From Oligoflexia bacterium (GTDB lineage Bacteria > Bdellovibrionota_G > JANQFH01): 64,000 nt of DNA. Numbering within the stretch: the stretch's first letter is position 1; the number at the start of each line of letters is the position of its first letter. The notes beneath the pieces were generated by a model that ran no database searches, was not told where the DNA came from, and was given only the letters and a program-made list of their open reading frames with translations. The position numbers were made by a program, and so were the translations under genes. The stretch spans positions 1-64,000 of the forward strand of contig JANQFH010000056.1 in assembly GCA_028277945.1 (NCBI GenBank), given 5' to 3'. This document shows positions 25,627 through 35,551 of this stretch, in pieces.

Positions 25627-26490
25627 ATGGCGGTTATCAGACACCACTTGGGAAAAACCTACTATTTGCGTAAGGGCAGAAACCACCCCAAACGTCTACC
25701 GCTAATAGGTTTACATGGTGGCCCCGGTGGCACCCTCCAGGTGAATCTAAACCTTTTGCAACTTGCGGGACAGAGAAAGGTAATTCTTTACGACCAACTC
25801 GGTAGTGGGGGGTCTACAAAGCGCAGCAAACGATCATGGTCGATGAGTCTTTTTGTCGAGGAGCTGGCCTGTCTAATCGACAAGCTTAAGCTTGAGTCGT
25901 TTCATCTCTACGGACTCTCTTGTGGGGCCACTCTGGCTTTGGAATACTACCTTAAGACAGGTGATAGGCGTATCGCTTCTATCATTTTTCACTCGCCCTT
26001 TTTTAGTGCCAGAATATGGATGCGAGACGCGAAACGGCTATTGGCTAAACTGCCTAAGAGAGAGCGAGAGGTGATTCGTCTGTGCGAGAAGGTAGGTGCG
26101 ACCGATGCAGAGGTCTATAGGGCAGCGCAAAGACTTTACTATAGCCGCCATATCCATCGCAAGCAGCAGAAAAGCACTAGATTGAGAAAAGCTATCCGCA
26201 AGGGCAATCGAGAGATCTACCGATATCTTTGGGGGCCAAACGAGTTTCGGCTTACCGGTAGGTTGAAGACCTATGAACGCTATAGCAGCTTGAGCAAGGT
26301 AGATGTGCCCGCTATGGTTATGTGTGGCCAATACGATGAGGCAACGCCTAAGAGTTGCCGAATGTTTGCAAGTGCCATGCAAAATGCCACCCTCAAGGTG
26401 CTACCAAAGTGCTCCCATGTCTCGTTAGAGGAAAACCCGCGACTGACGCTTGACACGATTAAGAGATGGCTGCAGGTGATTGAGGCTTGA
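25627..26490 (+). CDS. Alpha/beta hydrolase, proline-iminopeptidase-like (S33)
   Basis: The oxyanion motif HGGPGG, nucleophile elbow GLSCG, acid GQYDEATP and catalytic His KCSHVSLEENP are all present in order, matching S33 prolyl aminopeptidase-type hydrolases. The 287-residue protein lacks a signal peptide, so it is cytoplasmic. It converges with the aminopeptidase gene downstream, 12 bases apart. Confidence 0.88.
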   Translation: MAVIRHHLGKTYYLRKGRNHPKRLPLIGLHGGPGGTLQVNLNLLQLAGQRKVILYDQLGSGGSTKRSKRSWSMSLFVEELACLIDKLKLESFHLYGLSCGATLALEYYLKTGDRRIASIIFHSPFFSARIWMRDAKRLLAKLPKREREVIRLCEKVGATDAEVYRAAQRLYYSRHIHRKQQKSTRLRKAIRKGNREIYRYLWGPNEFRLTGRLKTYERYSSLSKVDVPAMVMCGQYDEATPKSCRMFASAMQNATLKVLPKCSHVSLEENPRLTLDTIKRWLQVIEA

Positions 26491-26502
26491 GTAGCCGAGA
26501 GA

Positions 26503-29310
26503 TTACTGCTGCTTATAGGCGGCGGCGCGGAAAAGGGTGTCTCCGGCCTGGAGGATGCGTTTGACAAGGACATCAGGAAAATTCTCATCAGGATGCTGTT
26601 GTTTTTGCCTAACAAAGTCACGCACTTTCTGAGCAGCAGCAGCTGAGCTATGGCCTCGAAGCGTGTCGATCGCCCAGTGCCAGGGATAGAAGACGTTCAC
26701 CCCACTGTAGAAGAGCTCATCCATCATATCCAAAGCCTGTGGGATCAGATCTGTCGATGCCTCTGCCCTGAGTGGATGGTGCAGGTAGGGAATGGCTCGT
26801 CTTACCCACCTATTTTCACGTAGTCGTGCGCCTTCATTTGCTGAGAGCCCGGTAAAAAATGCTATACGAGTCTCTTCATCTGCTGCAACCGCCTCGCGAA
26901 CAAATTGAAACTCCTTAAGTTCCTTCGAGCCCGCTAGTATGCTCTCAGTCTGATTAAGTATTTTGGTGTTATCTTTCGGGTCATCGATCCTTACGGCAAG
27001 CTCCAGTGCCAGCCCTAACCTTACCCTGTGTGGCAAAGCTGGTAGTCCTGCAACCTCCGGCTCTTTACCTGCGGCGCTTTGTTGAACGATCTCATCAAAC
27101 ACTGCTTGCATGTGCTCACGACCACTAGCGCTAAAGACCAACTGACGCCACCACTTGAAATAGGCATTCTTAAGAGTAGCGTCAGAGCTCTGTTGCATCT
27201 CTTGCCAAAAGAGCGTTTCGAGTTTTTTAGCGTACTCAGCCTGAGTTTGCTCTGAAAAAAACAGCCAGAATAACTTGTAGATACAACTCGATAAAAAGTG
27301 AATAATATGTCCGTTGGTTTCGTGCCCCTTTTTATGATCGATACTATACATCGCCGCATCGACAAAGCTCTTGGCGTCAAAATGACTATAATCAGGATGG
27401 TTTTTATCTTGGTCAGCAGACTCTAGAAAGTTATCCCACAGTGTTAGCCAGGCAATTGCACGTTGAATATCATCCTGAATTCGATGGACATGGCGTAGTA
27501 AGAAGTCTCGGCTCTGCTGTGAAAGCTCAAAATAGCCATAACCCTGACTGTCACTATTGATTAGAATAAAATCAGGGACGTCTTGCCCAGCCGAATCTTT
27601 GACCTGTGCGCTTGTTGTTTCCAGCATCACCGGCTGCTCTCTTATAACCACACCCTGCTCTTTTTTGTCATAGCCTAAGCCGACAACAAGCGGTTGCGGC
27701 CAAAGACGACCTTCACCCTTGGGGTCCCTCTGATGGATGGTTAGAGTTTCTATCTTTCCCTTACCGTTATTTTTTAATTTAGAATGAACATACGGTCTTC
27801 CCGCCTGATGGATCCATCCCTTACTCCAAGCCGCAAGATCATACTCTTTCTTTGGATCAAGAGAGTCGAGAAACTCATGCCAACCGGCATTCGCATACTT
27901 GTATTGGGTAAGATAGCGGATAATACCTTGATCAAATTCCTCCGCGCCCACCCGCTCTTTTAGCCAGGGGAAGATAAAGGGAATCTTAAAGTAACCGTAT
28001 ACACTGTAACAGAGCCCAACGTCGCGAAGATTCTCCAAGGGGCATGCAATCGACTCCGGGCCGTCTGAGCTATCAGCCGCATAAACACTAGAAAGTTGGC
28101 GCAGCAGAAAATAGATGCGTTGATTTGGATTTTCAGTTTTATTCTTATCTTTGTTTTTGAAAAGCTCTTTAACCACAAAATTGGTTGGCGCCTCCTTGAA
28201 CCAGACCTCTGAAAACCATGGGATCGTCACCAAATCACCAAACCACTGATGAAAAACCTCGTGAGCAATGGATTGAGCTCTACCGTCTTTGCTTTTCTGG
28301 GTTGCCGCGGCATCTAGCAGGAGGTTTTTTGCTAAATAGAATATGGCACCAACATTTTCAAAACCAGCATACTGAAAGCCGGGAATCATCACCGCATCTA
28401 GCTTAGCAAAGGGAAAGGCGATGCGAGTGGAGTCTTCAAACAGCCGTACGCGGGTTTGATGTTCGTCGGAAATTTCTCTTAAGTTTCTGTTTTTAAGTGC
28501 TCTCTGCTCTTCTGTTAATTTTTCTTCTGGGCCTTCATAGTAGTAGAGGGTTATCTCCTCTTCTTTACCAGCTAATGTCATAGGGAAGCTGGCGGTTTTG
28601 AATGCACCTGCTGCAAAGGCAAAGAGGTAGGTACTTATGGGCTTGCGCATGCTAAATACATGTCGCTTTGCAGCTGTGGCTTCGGAACCAGATTCCACGA
28701 CTGGGACGGGGTCGGCCACAGCAGGGCCGTTAGAAACGGCTACCCAGTCTGACGGTAGGTCTAAAGTGATTTTTGCGGTTGCCTTAAGATCAGGCTGATC
28801 AAAACAGGGGAAGACCCTTGAGGCAAAGTCAGGAAGAAAGGTGGTATAGACATAGTCCTCACGAACACCCGCTTCTCTGTTGAGCGCCAGTTTATCAACT
28901 TCATAAGATAGGGTGATATTGTTCTTTCCTGGTTCAAGATACTCTGTGCCAATAACCAGGTGTTGGTTCTGATAGTCGATCTCTTTGATTGGTTGGTCAT
29001 TGACAGAAAAGTTTCTAATCTTTTTTGGATCGGCCTTAAAATCCAAAATGAGCGGATCTTCTGATAGTATACGTTCGAATTCTACCGTAGTTGTCGCATG
29101 GATCGACTCATCTAGGGACTTGGGTATCGCGATATAGATGTCGTAGTGAATAGCTTCCAGCTGTTTGGATCGGGTTTGCGCCAGTTTGTAGGAAACACCT
29201 GGTGCCAATAGTTGTTGCATGTGGTTATGCTGGTTTGCCGTGCTAGCACGAATGCACCCAGTTAGTAGTGTGGCCGCGATGATGGTGATGAGGTATTTAC
29301 TAGGGTGCAT
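26503..29310 (-). CDS. M1 family aminopeptidase lipoprotein
   Basis: A 935-residue protein with a lipoprotein signal (AATLLTGC). The gluzincin motif HEVFH followed 18 residues later by Glu (KEAPTNF) and a GFEN variant of the GAMEN exopeptidase motif are clear. It should be a surface- or periplasm-anchored zinc aminopeptidase for peptide scavenging. The C-terminal half is an ERAP1-like helical domain. It lies 99 bases downstream of the HhH glycosylase gene. Confidence 0.9.
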   Translation of the reverse strand: MHPSKYLITIIAATLLTGCIRASTANQHNHMQQLLAPGVSYKLAQTRSKQLEAIHYDIYIAIPKSLDESIHATTTVEFERILSEDPLILDFKADPKKIRNFSVNDQPIKEIDYQNQHLVIGTEYLEPGKNNITLSYEVDKLALNREAGVREDYVYTTFLPDFASRVFPCFDQPDLKATAKITLDLPSDWVAVSNGPAVADPVPVVESGSEATAAKRHVFSMRKPISTYLFAFAAGAFKTASFPMTLAGKEEEITLYYYEGPEEKLTEEQRALKNRNLREISDEHQTRVRLFEDSTRIAFPFAKLDAVMIPGFQYAGFENVGAIFYLAKNLLLDAAATQKSKDGRAQSIAHEVFHQWFGDLVTIPWFSEVWFKEAPTNFVVKELFKNKDKNKTENPNQRIYFLLRQLSSVYAADSSDGPESIACPLENLRDVGLCYSVYGYFKIPFIFPWLKERVGAEEFDQGIIRYLTQYKYANAGWHEFLDSLDPKKEYDLAAWSKGWIHQAGRPYVHSKLKNNGKGKIETLTIHQRDPKGEGRLWPQPLVVGLGYDKKEQGVVIREQPVMLETTSAQVKDSAGQDVPDFILINSDSQGYGYFELSQQSRDFLLRHVHRIQDDIQRAIAWLTLWDNFLESADQDKNHPDYSHFDAKSFVDAAMYSIDHKKGHETNGHIIHFLSSCIYKLFWLFFSEQTQAEYAKKLETLFWQEMQQSSDATLKNAYFKWWRQLVFSASGREHMQAVFDEIVQQSAAGKEPEVAGLPALPHRVRLGLALELAVRIDDPKDNTKILNQTESILAGSKELKEFQFVREAVAADEETRIAFFTGLSANEGARLRENRWVRRAIPYLHHPLRAEASTDLIPQALDMMDELFYSGVNVFYPWHWAIDTLRGHSSAAAAQKVRDFVRQKQQHPDENFPDVLVKRILQAGDTLFRAAAYKQQ

Positions 29311-29409
29311 AGGTTACTTTAACTCAGGTAAATGACACACTTAGTCAAGGTCACCGGCAGTTGTCAAGAGGTTTTTCTTTAACTATTTAAATTTATTGGT
29401 ATTATTTCT

Positions 29410-30306
29410 CTATAAGCTGCGGCCGAGTTGGAAGCCGAGGAATTTGAAATCGCCCCACCTGGCAAAGTAGCGCTCTACGTCTCTCGCCTCAATATCCAGA
29501 CTCTTTTTGCAATAGCTGGTCACCTCGCTGTCTATGGGCAGCCTACTGTAGTCGTGTAGCAAAACCATGGTATGCGCCGCTGCGTACGGACCAATGCCGC
29601 GCAGATTTAGAATGCCTTCGTAGCTAATAGCAACGGGATCGGCGTCGCCCCGCTCATCAATGATACCCTGTTCAAGCAACAGACGCGTAAGATCAAATAC
29701 AACTTCGGCTCGATACCCCATGCGAACTTGCTCCCTGAGAACATCCGCTCCACCGGTAATAATGTTCAGCGGCCCAGGAAATGTACCGCCGTGACCGAGC
29801 ACACTAATTAAGCGGCTGACCATCTTGATGGTGTATTGCCAGGAGGCATTCAAGGTGCAGAGCGTTTTTATAAAGTCTTCAAAAAAATGACTGCCACGAA
29901 GGAAGCGTCCGCCGCCGGCATCTATATAGGCAGCAATCTTTTTGTCTACCTGCCTGGCCACGCGCACGGCTGGCTGGCAGTCCCAATCAATCGACAACCA
30001 CCGTTTAACTCGCTGCCGCACAATCTGCAGATCTTGCCTGTCGAGTTTGTCTTGACTCTGCACACGCACGCAGAGCTGATGGTCACCTGATTGGTGCACG
30101 GTAACCATAACAACAACACCTGAGGGCAAAACCTCAGGTCGGGACAGCACGGTAGATTCTCTATCCCACACCCATGGCTGTAGATTCACCCAACCATGGC
30201 TTACGATAGTTTTGTGCAGAGAGATTGCTGCCTGGCTCTTTATGACGAATTGACGCTGCTTGGAACCAGACATGGCCACGACACGGCTAATCCTTGATTT
30301 TGGCAA
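29410..30306 (-). CDS. HhH-GPD DNA glycosylase (3-methyladenine/OGG-type)
   Basis: The helix-hairpin-helix with GGIGPYAAA-like segment (NLRGIGPYAAAHTMVL) and the catalytic Asp in LPIDSEV identify the HhH-GPD fold. There is also an N-terminal OGG-like region. 298 residues is typical. Two starts are possible (30306 or 30273); the first overlaps the upstream gene by 20 bases. It would remove damaged bases. It is cotranscribed with a cyclase-family gene with which no link is obvious. Confidence 0.82.
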   Translation of the reverse strand: MPKSRISRVVAMSGSKQRQFVIKSQAAISLHKTIVSHGWVNLQPWVWDRESTVLSRPEVLPSGVVVMVTVHQSGDHQLCVRVQSQDKLDRQDLQIVRQRVKRWLSIDWDCQPAVRVARQVDKKIAAYIDAGGGRFLRGSHFFEDFIKTLCTLNASWQYTIKMVSRLISVLGHGGTFPGPLNIITGGADVLREQVRMGYRAEVVFDLTRLLLEQGIIDERGDADPVAISYEGILNLRGIGPYAAAHTMVLLHDYSRLPIDSEVTSYCKKSLDIEARDVERYFARWGDFKFLGFQLGRSL

Positions 30307-30907
30307 CCACTCTTACGGGTGCGGCCTCTGTACGGAGCCTTGGCGGCAAGGCAATGACTTCAAACTCCTCTACATCCAGGAGACGCTCTAAGTTGGTCAA
30401 ATTCTCTACAATGAGCAGGTTGTTGCCCAACAGGATCTTGTGAACCTTGAAGGGCTGACGATCAGGACTTGGCGTATCCATGCCAACAATCTTCACCCCC
30501 AACTCAACAGCTCTATGGGCGAAATCCTCGGTAATCTCCGGATACTCGAGATAGTAGCTGGGTTGCTTGAAATTCGCACCCCAACCCGTCAACACAACAA
30601 CCACATCGCCCGGCTCTACTTCCACGCCGCTTAGCAGCTCTTGGTCGACAACGCTCTTTCCACGCGCATCGATCAGACGGCCTCGGCCAAAAAAGCTCTT
30701 GATATCGATGTCTGAGATGAATGCACCATCACTGAGCATGTGCAGGGGGGCATCCATGTGGGTGCCAACGTGCATGCCAGTAGTTATGGTAAAGTCGTTG
30801 TAGCCATGCTTATCAAAAAAGGCCACCTGCTTGATCTCTGCAACAGGATCATCTGGATAGACCGGCATATCGCTATCAAAAACACGACTCAGGTCTATGA
30901 GCTTCAT
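30287..30907 (-). CDS. Cyclase-family metal hydrolase (kynurenine formamidase-like)
   Basis: The metal-binding motif HVGTHMDAPLH is intact and the 206-residue length is typical of the cyclase/KynB family, which hydrolyse amide or cyclic substrates. The substrate is unknown; no tryptophan catabolism gene is nearby. Its start overlaps the previous stop by 4 bases (ATGA). Confidence 0.87.
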   Translation of the reverse strand: MKLIDLSRVFDSDMPVYPDDPVAEIKQVAFFDKHGYNDFTITTGMHVGTHMDAPLHMLSDGAFISDIDIKSFFGRGRLIDARGKSVVDQELLSGVEVEPGDVVVVLTGWGANFKQPSYYLEYPEITEDFAHRAVELGVKIVGMDTPSPDRQPFKVHKILLGNNLLIVENLTNLERLLDVEEFEVIALPPRLRTEAAPVRVVAKIKD

Positions 30908-31326
30908 AATGCAAAAATAATGGAAAAGGTGAAAGTTATCGAGGAGAGCCCTTTCTCTTTAAATTGGATGCCCCGAAGATGGGGGATGACACACTTGTGG
31001 TGAAAGCTCTTGTCTAAATCGGACTCGATAATGATTACCTTCTCTACTCTTTGCTCCCTATCAACCTTTAACTCAACGCGAATCTTTCCTTGTAGCTTTG
31101 GATCATACTGCAGGCTCTTTCTATAACAACGCTCTATGGCTAACCTTGCTGATTTCATTTCACGTTCCATATCAACCTCCAGAATGCGCACGGTGGGAAG
31201 TGCCTTGTGGGTTGGTTTCTGCGTCACTTCGGGTGCAATCTGCTCTTCTGCATTCACTGCGAGAATGCTCTGCAAACAGATGGCTAGCAAGAGCGACGAG
31301 ACGACTAATCGATGGAACGAGTGCAT
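30904..31326 (-). CDS. Periplasmic AgmX/PglI C-terminal domain (TonB-C-like) protein
   Basis: A signal peptide (SSLLLAICLQSILAVNA) leads to a short domain with the pattern IERCYRKSLQYDPKLQGKI, then VELKVDREQRVEKVIII, typical of the AgmX/PglI C-terminal or TonB-like fold common in Myxococcota and other deltaproteobacterial groups. 140 residues. The Cys in IERCY and the Cys in HHKCVIPH could form the usual disulfide. Role unknown; it starts a three-gene operon with the cyclase and glycosylase genes. Confidence 0.75.
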   Translation of the reverse strand: MHSFHRLVVSSLLLAICLQSILAVNAEEQIAPEVTQKPTHKALPTVRILEVDMEREMKSARLAIERCYRKSLQYDPKLQGKIRVELKVDREQRVEKVIIIESDLDKSFHHKCVIPHLRGIQFKEKGLSSITFTFSIIFAL

Positions 31327-31502
31327 GGTTACGTTGTCACAGACTTCTAAAAACTAACTTTTGATACTCTTACCACACTCGCTCAATTTGGCAAATGCCA
31401 GGACTGTTGCAAAATTGATCACAACGACCGACTCTGGACAAGCGGGATCTTTCCGAGTATATTTTGTCGCTGTGTAAAAAACTCCCTTTGTTGGAGGCCA
31501 CC

Positions 31503-32123
31503 ATGAGACCACATCTTCTATCCCGCTCTTTAGTGCTTATTAGTACGCTGCTGCTCTTAGGCTGTGGTAGCGATGATGACAGCGGTAGCACTGCAACCTT
31601 AACCGAGGACCAGGCGGCAGCTGTAATCCAAGCGATCAACAATGCCACTAGCCAAGGCGCCGGCGTTGGAATTCCAACAACAAAAACGATCTCATTGGCA
31701 CAGAGTACTACCCAGGTAAACTCAACCGTTCAGTGCTCGGGTGGAGGTGAGGTAACAGTAATCGGAACCTCGACGACAACAACGAGTTCTGGAAGCATAG
31801 AGGCCGACTTAGAGCTAACAGAGACGCTTGTCGACTGTGTTTCAGTAGGTGATGATAGTCAGGCTTATACGTTGAATGGCCCCTTGACTGTATCTGCAGA
31901 CCTCTCACTCATCGAAACGGCTCCGTCTTCACTTGCAGCCACCTTTGCAACCACAACCAGTGGTACGCTATCGATCGTAGGGGGTGAGATCGATGTATCT
32001 AATTGCGCTATTGCCGTGACGATATCTTCGACGATATCCGTAGACGGCAGCTCAGTCGAAGGCTCGGCGCAATGGAATGGAACCGTCTGTAGCAACGCAT
32101 CGACTGGCAGCACTTCGTTCTAG
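31503..32123 (+). CDS. Ser/Thr-rich lipoprotein
   Basis: ATG 31503 gives a lipoprotein signal (LVLISTLLLLGC) and a ~190-residue mature part rich in Ser and Thr, suggesting a beta-stranded surface domain. TTGGAGGCCACC precedes the start. It has no recognised family. Four Cys in the mature part (for example VQCSGGG, LVDCVSVG and ISTVCS-type positions) may pair. It converges on the porin gene, 4 bases apart. Confidence 0.65.
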   Translation: MRPHLLSRSLVLISTLLLLGCGSDDDSGSTATLTEDQAAAVIQAINNATSQGAGVGIPTTKTISLAQSTTQVNSTVQCSGGGEVTVIGTSTTTTSSGSIEADLELTETLVDCVSVGDDSQAYTLNGPLTVSADLSLIETAPSSLAATFATTTSGTLSIVGGEIDVSNCAIAVTISSTISVDGSSVEGSAQWNGTVCSNASTGSTSF

Positions 32124-32127
32124 AGGC

Positions 32128-33432
32128 TCATGGTAAACGAAACATCGCTTGCAAATAGGTGAAGTAGGCAACGTCATCGCCAATGGCACTGTCGATATAG
32201 GCCCCTGGAATAAAAAAACCTCCAAAGAGCTCTAAGTCGATAAGCGGATGTGGTTTGTAAACCACAACAAGATCCACCTCCTCGCCTGCATGTTTGCTGG
32301 TTGAAGTAGGCGGTGTTGCCTGCCCTGCTGTGGGCACCTCGGCTGTAAGGCCATAGAGGAGATCAGCCTGCCGAACACGCCAAAAGCTATGAGCGTGTAA
32401 CTTGGTCGCCCATTGGTCATTCCAATTCATACGAATACGTATGGTGCCAGACTGAATGTTTTGCCGACCAAAGAAATCTAGGAAGCCAAGCCAGCGGTGC
32501 GCTGTTGGAAATAGTTGATGGTAGCGCGTGAAGGTGCCGGTAGTTGGGTCATCTCCTGAGGCGAGGTTATAGCCGACGGCAAAACGTAGGCCGTCTCGAA
32601 CCGCAAATTTCACTCCCTGTTCCACGTCGATCATGTAAGCAAACATGTTGGCTCCAAGTCGATCACCTAGCTGCACATTCCCTTCAAGTCGACTATCCCA
32701 GATGCCAGACTGCACAAGCATGCGGCTACCGATTGTCGCAAAATTAAAATCTTCAGGATCACCGGCACGATCATCCCGCAGCCATAGGAGATAGCCGTCT
32801 ACTGCTTTGAATAGTCCGCCTGGTGAAAACTGAGCGTAGATACCACTAAAGTCGACATCGCCCGAAAGCAACGCACCATTGCCATTGACCTCGGCCAGCT
32901 TAGCGTAAAAAAGATCAACCGAGTGATCGCCAAAGAAAAATCGTACCAATCCCGCATCAAAGGCACGGCCAACATTAGAAAAACCCACGTTACCGATAAC
33001 TACATGTTCTCCATAGACGAGTTCCTGCCGCCCGATCTTAAAATCAATTCGATCGTGTGCATGCCACAACACATAACCCTGATGCAGGTCTAATTCGCGA
33101 TCTCTGAGCGCTCCACTAGTAAATGCGCCCCCCGTCACAACACCGCCAGCTGAAACGTTCGATTCCACCTGACCCCAGACGCCAGCAAACTGTGGCTGCA
33201 CGAATGCCTCGAGATAGTCCGCCGGTGTAAACTTGACATCCAGCCGCAATCGAGTGCCGACGAAATCTAGCACATCGTTAACGCCGGAGTTGAAATCACG
33301 ATTCTCTCGCAGCTCAAAACGAAACCGAGCACTGCCACCCACATGGAAGGTATCGGCAGCGAACGCTGGCCCAGCAAGGAAGCATAGGGCCACCAGCAGG
33401 ATGTGCTGTAGATAGTTCCATCGTCTACACAT
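32128..33432 (-). CDS. Alginate-export family outer-membrane porin
   Basis: The 434-residue protein has a signal peptide (ILLVALCFLAGPAFA) and the alginate-export beta-barrel pattern: FHVGGSARFRFELRENRDFN, LRLDVKFTPADYLEAFVQPQF, LDLHQGYVLWHAHDRIDFKI, GRQELVYGEHVVIGN. It ends with an aromatic-rich strand. Homologues are frequently found near molybdoenzyme and nitrite-oxidoreductase loci, where anion exchange across the outer membrane is needed. It is the last gene of the molybdenum operon. Confidence 0.85.
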   Translation of the reverse strand: MCRRWNYLQHILLVALCFLAGPAFAADTFHVGGSARFRFELRENRDFNSGVNDVLDFVGTRLRLDVKFTPADYLEAFVQPQFAGVWGQVESNVSAGGVVTGGAFTSGALRDRELDLHQGYVLWHAHDRIDFKIGRQELVYGEHVVIGNVGFSNVGRAFDAGLVRFFFGDHSVDLFYAKLAEVNGNGALLSGDVDFSGIYAQFSPGGLFKAVDGYLLWLRDDRAGDPEDFNFATIGSRMLVQSGIWDSRLEGNVQLGDRLGANMFAYMIDVEQGVKFAVRDGLRFAVGYNLASGDDPTTGTFTRYHQLFPTAHRWLGFLDFFGRQNIQSGTIRIRMNWNDQWATKLHAHSFWRVRQADLLYGLTAEVPTAGQATPPTSTSKHAGEEVDLVVVYKPHPLIDLELFGGFFIPGAYIDSAIGDDVAYFTYLQAMFRLP

Positions 33433-33450
33433 GGTATTTTCTCCTGGGAT

Positions 33451-34533
33451 TTATTGGTTTGTTGATAGGGCTGATAGTGACTTGCTGCGCCTAGTGGTGG
33501 CCTCCTGCCACAGGTTTGTAAGCGTACCCCAGAGGCTGGTGCCGACTGTTTGCAGGAATAGCGTGTTGTCGGAGAGCTCACGCACAAGACGCCGTTGTGC
33601 CTTTCCCAGGTTGTGATAGGGCATGCTGGGAAAGAGGTGGTGGGTAGCGTGATAGCGTAGCCCTACAGGTGCCCACAGCGCTGTGATAAAAGGGTTACCT
33701 GGAATGTTCACGGAGTCCAAAAACTGCTCGGGTATATCCATATTGTGGTCTTGTGGATTGCGGTAACGATGCGCAGCCAGTGTCCGCAACGAGTTCAACA
33801 GAAAGACCAAAACCGCCATCAAGTACCAGAGCACCAAAACCGCATAAGAAAGTTTTCCTGAAATCACCAGGGTAATGGCTATAGCCCCGTAGAGAAAGGT
33901 GCAGAACTCCTGCAGCTTCCAATACTTGTTTTCATTCGCCTTGGGCGGCGGTCGCCGGTAGGTCGGATCGATACTGAGCGATGAAGCTCGCTCCCAGAGG
34001 ATACGTCGCAGACCCTTATGCAAGTAAGAGATCGGTGTACAAACAATAAAGCGAACTGCCATGAGTAGTGGCAAGATAACGATCTCGAGAAGGTAGAGCA
34101 AAATTTTTACTGGCGAGTCTATGGCAAAGGGAAGGTACTCGCCGTCCTCTTTGGTGCCATACACATCCCTCTTGTGATGATCGAGATGAACGCCTTGGTA
34201 GGTAAAGGCAGGTATCATCAGAGGAAAGCCACAGATCACGTTCCAGACAATCCGAAAGAGCTTAAAGCTCTCCCTTTTCAGATGCGCCAGCTCATGGATA
34301 AAGATCACGGAGCGGTAGAGCGCTAATGAAGTAACCAAATAAGCGACAACTTGCCAGAGAGACAAGCTTGGTAATGCGAGGGTAACCACAAAGCCAGCCC
34401 ACCCAAGAGCGATGTGAAAGAGAAAATCGAGCCAGTAGATGCGTGGGTTGGGCTGCATCAGATCTCTGACGAGCTCCCGTGCCTCCTGCAGAGGAAATGG
34501 GCTACTGGTGGTTTTAGCGGCTAATGGACTCAT
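33451..34533 (-). CDS. Membrane fatty-acid desaturase/hydroxylase family protein
   Basis: The three histidine boxes of the di-iron family are present: FIHELAHLK, GVHLDHHKRD and HATHHLFPSMP. 360 residues and at least four membrane helices are predicted. It could desaturate or hydroxylate a lipid. It starts overlapping the mobA stop by 20 bases, so it belongs to the Moco operon; the functional link is unknown. Confidence 0.87.
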   Translation of the reverse strand: MSPLAAKTTSSPFPLQEARELVRDLMQPNPRIYWLDFLFHIALGWAGFVVTLALPSLSLWQVVAYLVTSLALYRSVIFIHELAHLKRESFKLFRIVWNVICGFPLMIPAFTYQGVHLDHHKRDVYGTKEDGEYLPFAIDSPVKILLYLLEIVILPLLMAVRFIVCTPISYLHKGLRRILWERASSLSIDPTYRRPPPKANENKYWKLQEFCTFLYGAIAITLVISGKLSYAVLVLWYLMAVLVFLLNSLRTLAAHRYRNPQDHNMDIPEQFLDSVNIPGNPFITALWAPVGLRYHATHHLFPSMPYHNLGKAQRRLVRELSDNTLFLQTVGTSLWGTLTNLWQEATTRRSKSLSALSTNQ

Positions 34534-35113
34534 ACTCTTTTAGATCGTCTTGTGTGTTGATGTTCCATAATGACTCTCGGTTAGGATCAACCCTATCCAG
34601 CTCTCTCGCCTCTAAGTACGTCACCCTTAAACCAACCTCGAGAAGGGCCTTCAAGTCATGTCGGTGTCGCCTAACCAAGTCATGGCAAATGGGCGCGGTT
34701 CTAGACGAGTAGACCCCTGGCAGTGGCGATGGCCGTACGTTTTTTAGGGGCAGGACAATATCACAATCGCGGCTGGCACGCCAGAGTGCCTCGATCATCG
34801 GCAGTGAGATGAAGGGCATGTCACAAGCCAATAGCAGCAGGCGTTCGCAGCACAGCTGCTTCCAAACGCTGCTGACGGCGGGCAACGGGCCGGCCTGAGG
34901 CTGCTGATCTGAAATCACTGGATAGCCAAAAAACGACAGCCTTTGCTGGGGGCCGGAAAGAACGATCTCGAAGTTGGCCTGAGAGAGCTTGTCACAAAGG
35001 TTGGTGATCAAGAACTCTTTTCCTACCCTGATAAAGGCCTTGTCACGACCAAAGCGACGGCTACGACCTCCTGCTAAAACCACGGCAACTGGACGATCAC
35101 CATAATCAAGCAT
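34514..35113 (-). CDS. mobA: Molybdenum cofactor guanylyltransferase
   Basis: The N-terminal nucleotide motif LAGGRSRRFGRDKA and the MobA blocks LLLLACDMPFIS and LLEVGLRVTY are present. Start 35113 overlaps the moaE stop. It adds GMP to molybdopterin to make the MGD cofactor, as used by DMSO-reductase family enzymes such as the one at 40042. At about 200 residues it matches the usual length. Confidence 0.88.
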   Translation of the reverse strand: MLDYGDRPVAVVLAGGRSRRFGRDKAFIRVGKEFLITNLCDKLSQANFEIVLSGPQQRLSFFGYPVISDQQPQAGPLPAVSSVWKQLCCERLLLLACDMPFISLPMIEALWRASRDCDIVLPLKNVRPSPLPGVYSSRTAPICHDLVRRHRHDLKALLEVGLRVTYLEARELDRVDPNRESLWNINTQDDLKEYESISR

Positions 35114-35546
35114 CAACCGGGACCCCAAGCCAGCGACTCTCGCCAACGGCATAGTGCTCCTTTTTCCAGATGGGCACCTCTCTCTTTAGCTCCTCAATAC
35201 AGTAGTGTGCTGCCATAAAAGCCTCTTGTCGATGTGCCGCTGAAACCGCCACACAGACAGAGACCTCGCCAACTTTGAGATAACCTATTCGATGCACGAT
35301 GCGAATTTCATGGACAGCGAATTTTTCGCGCGCCTTTGTGGCAATTGCATCAAGCACCTTCTCGGCCATGGATTGGTATGCCTCATAGGTGATGCCAACG
35401 ACCTCTCTGCCAGCATGATGGTTACGCACCTTACCCACAAACAAAAACACGGCACCAGAGGCGGGGTCCACCATCGCCGTCTCCACCGTGGCGGCAGAGA
35501 TAGGTTGGGCCGTCACGTAGCAACGCTTTTCTAGATCGCTATGCAT
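35106..35546 (-). CDS. moaE: Molybdopterin synthase large subunit
   Basis: The 146-residue protein shows the MoaE pattern: GAVFLFVGKVRNHHAGREV, the segment IVHRIGYLKVGEVSV, HRQEAF and KKEHYAVGESRW. With MoaD it makes the dithiolene. It lies 5 bases after moaD. Confidence 0.92.
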   Translation of the reverse strand: MHSDLEKRCYVTAQPISAATVETAMVDPASGAVFLFVGKVRNHHAGREVVGITYEAYQSMAEKVLDAIATKAREKFAVHEIRIVHRIGYLKVGEVSVCVAVSAAHRQEAFMAAHYCIEELKREVPIWKKEHYAVGESRWLGVPVDA

Positions 35547-35551
35547 TAAGC

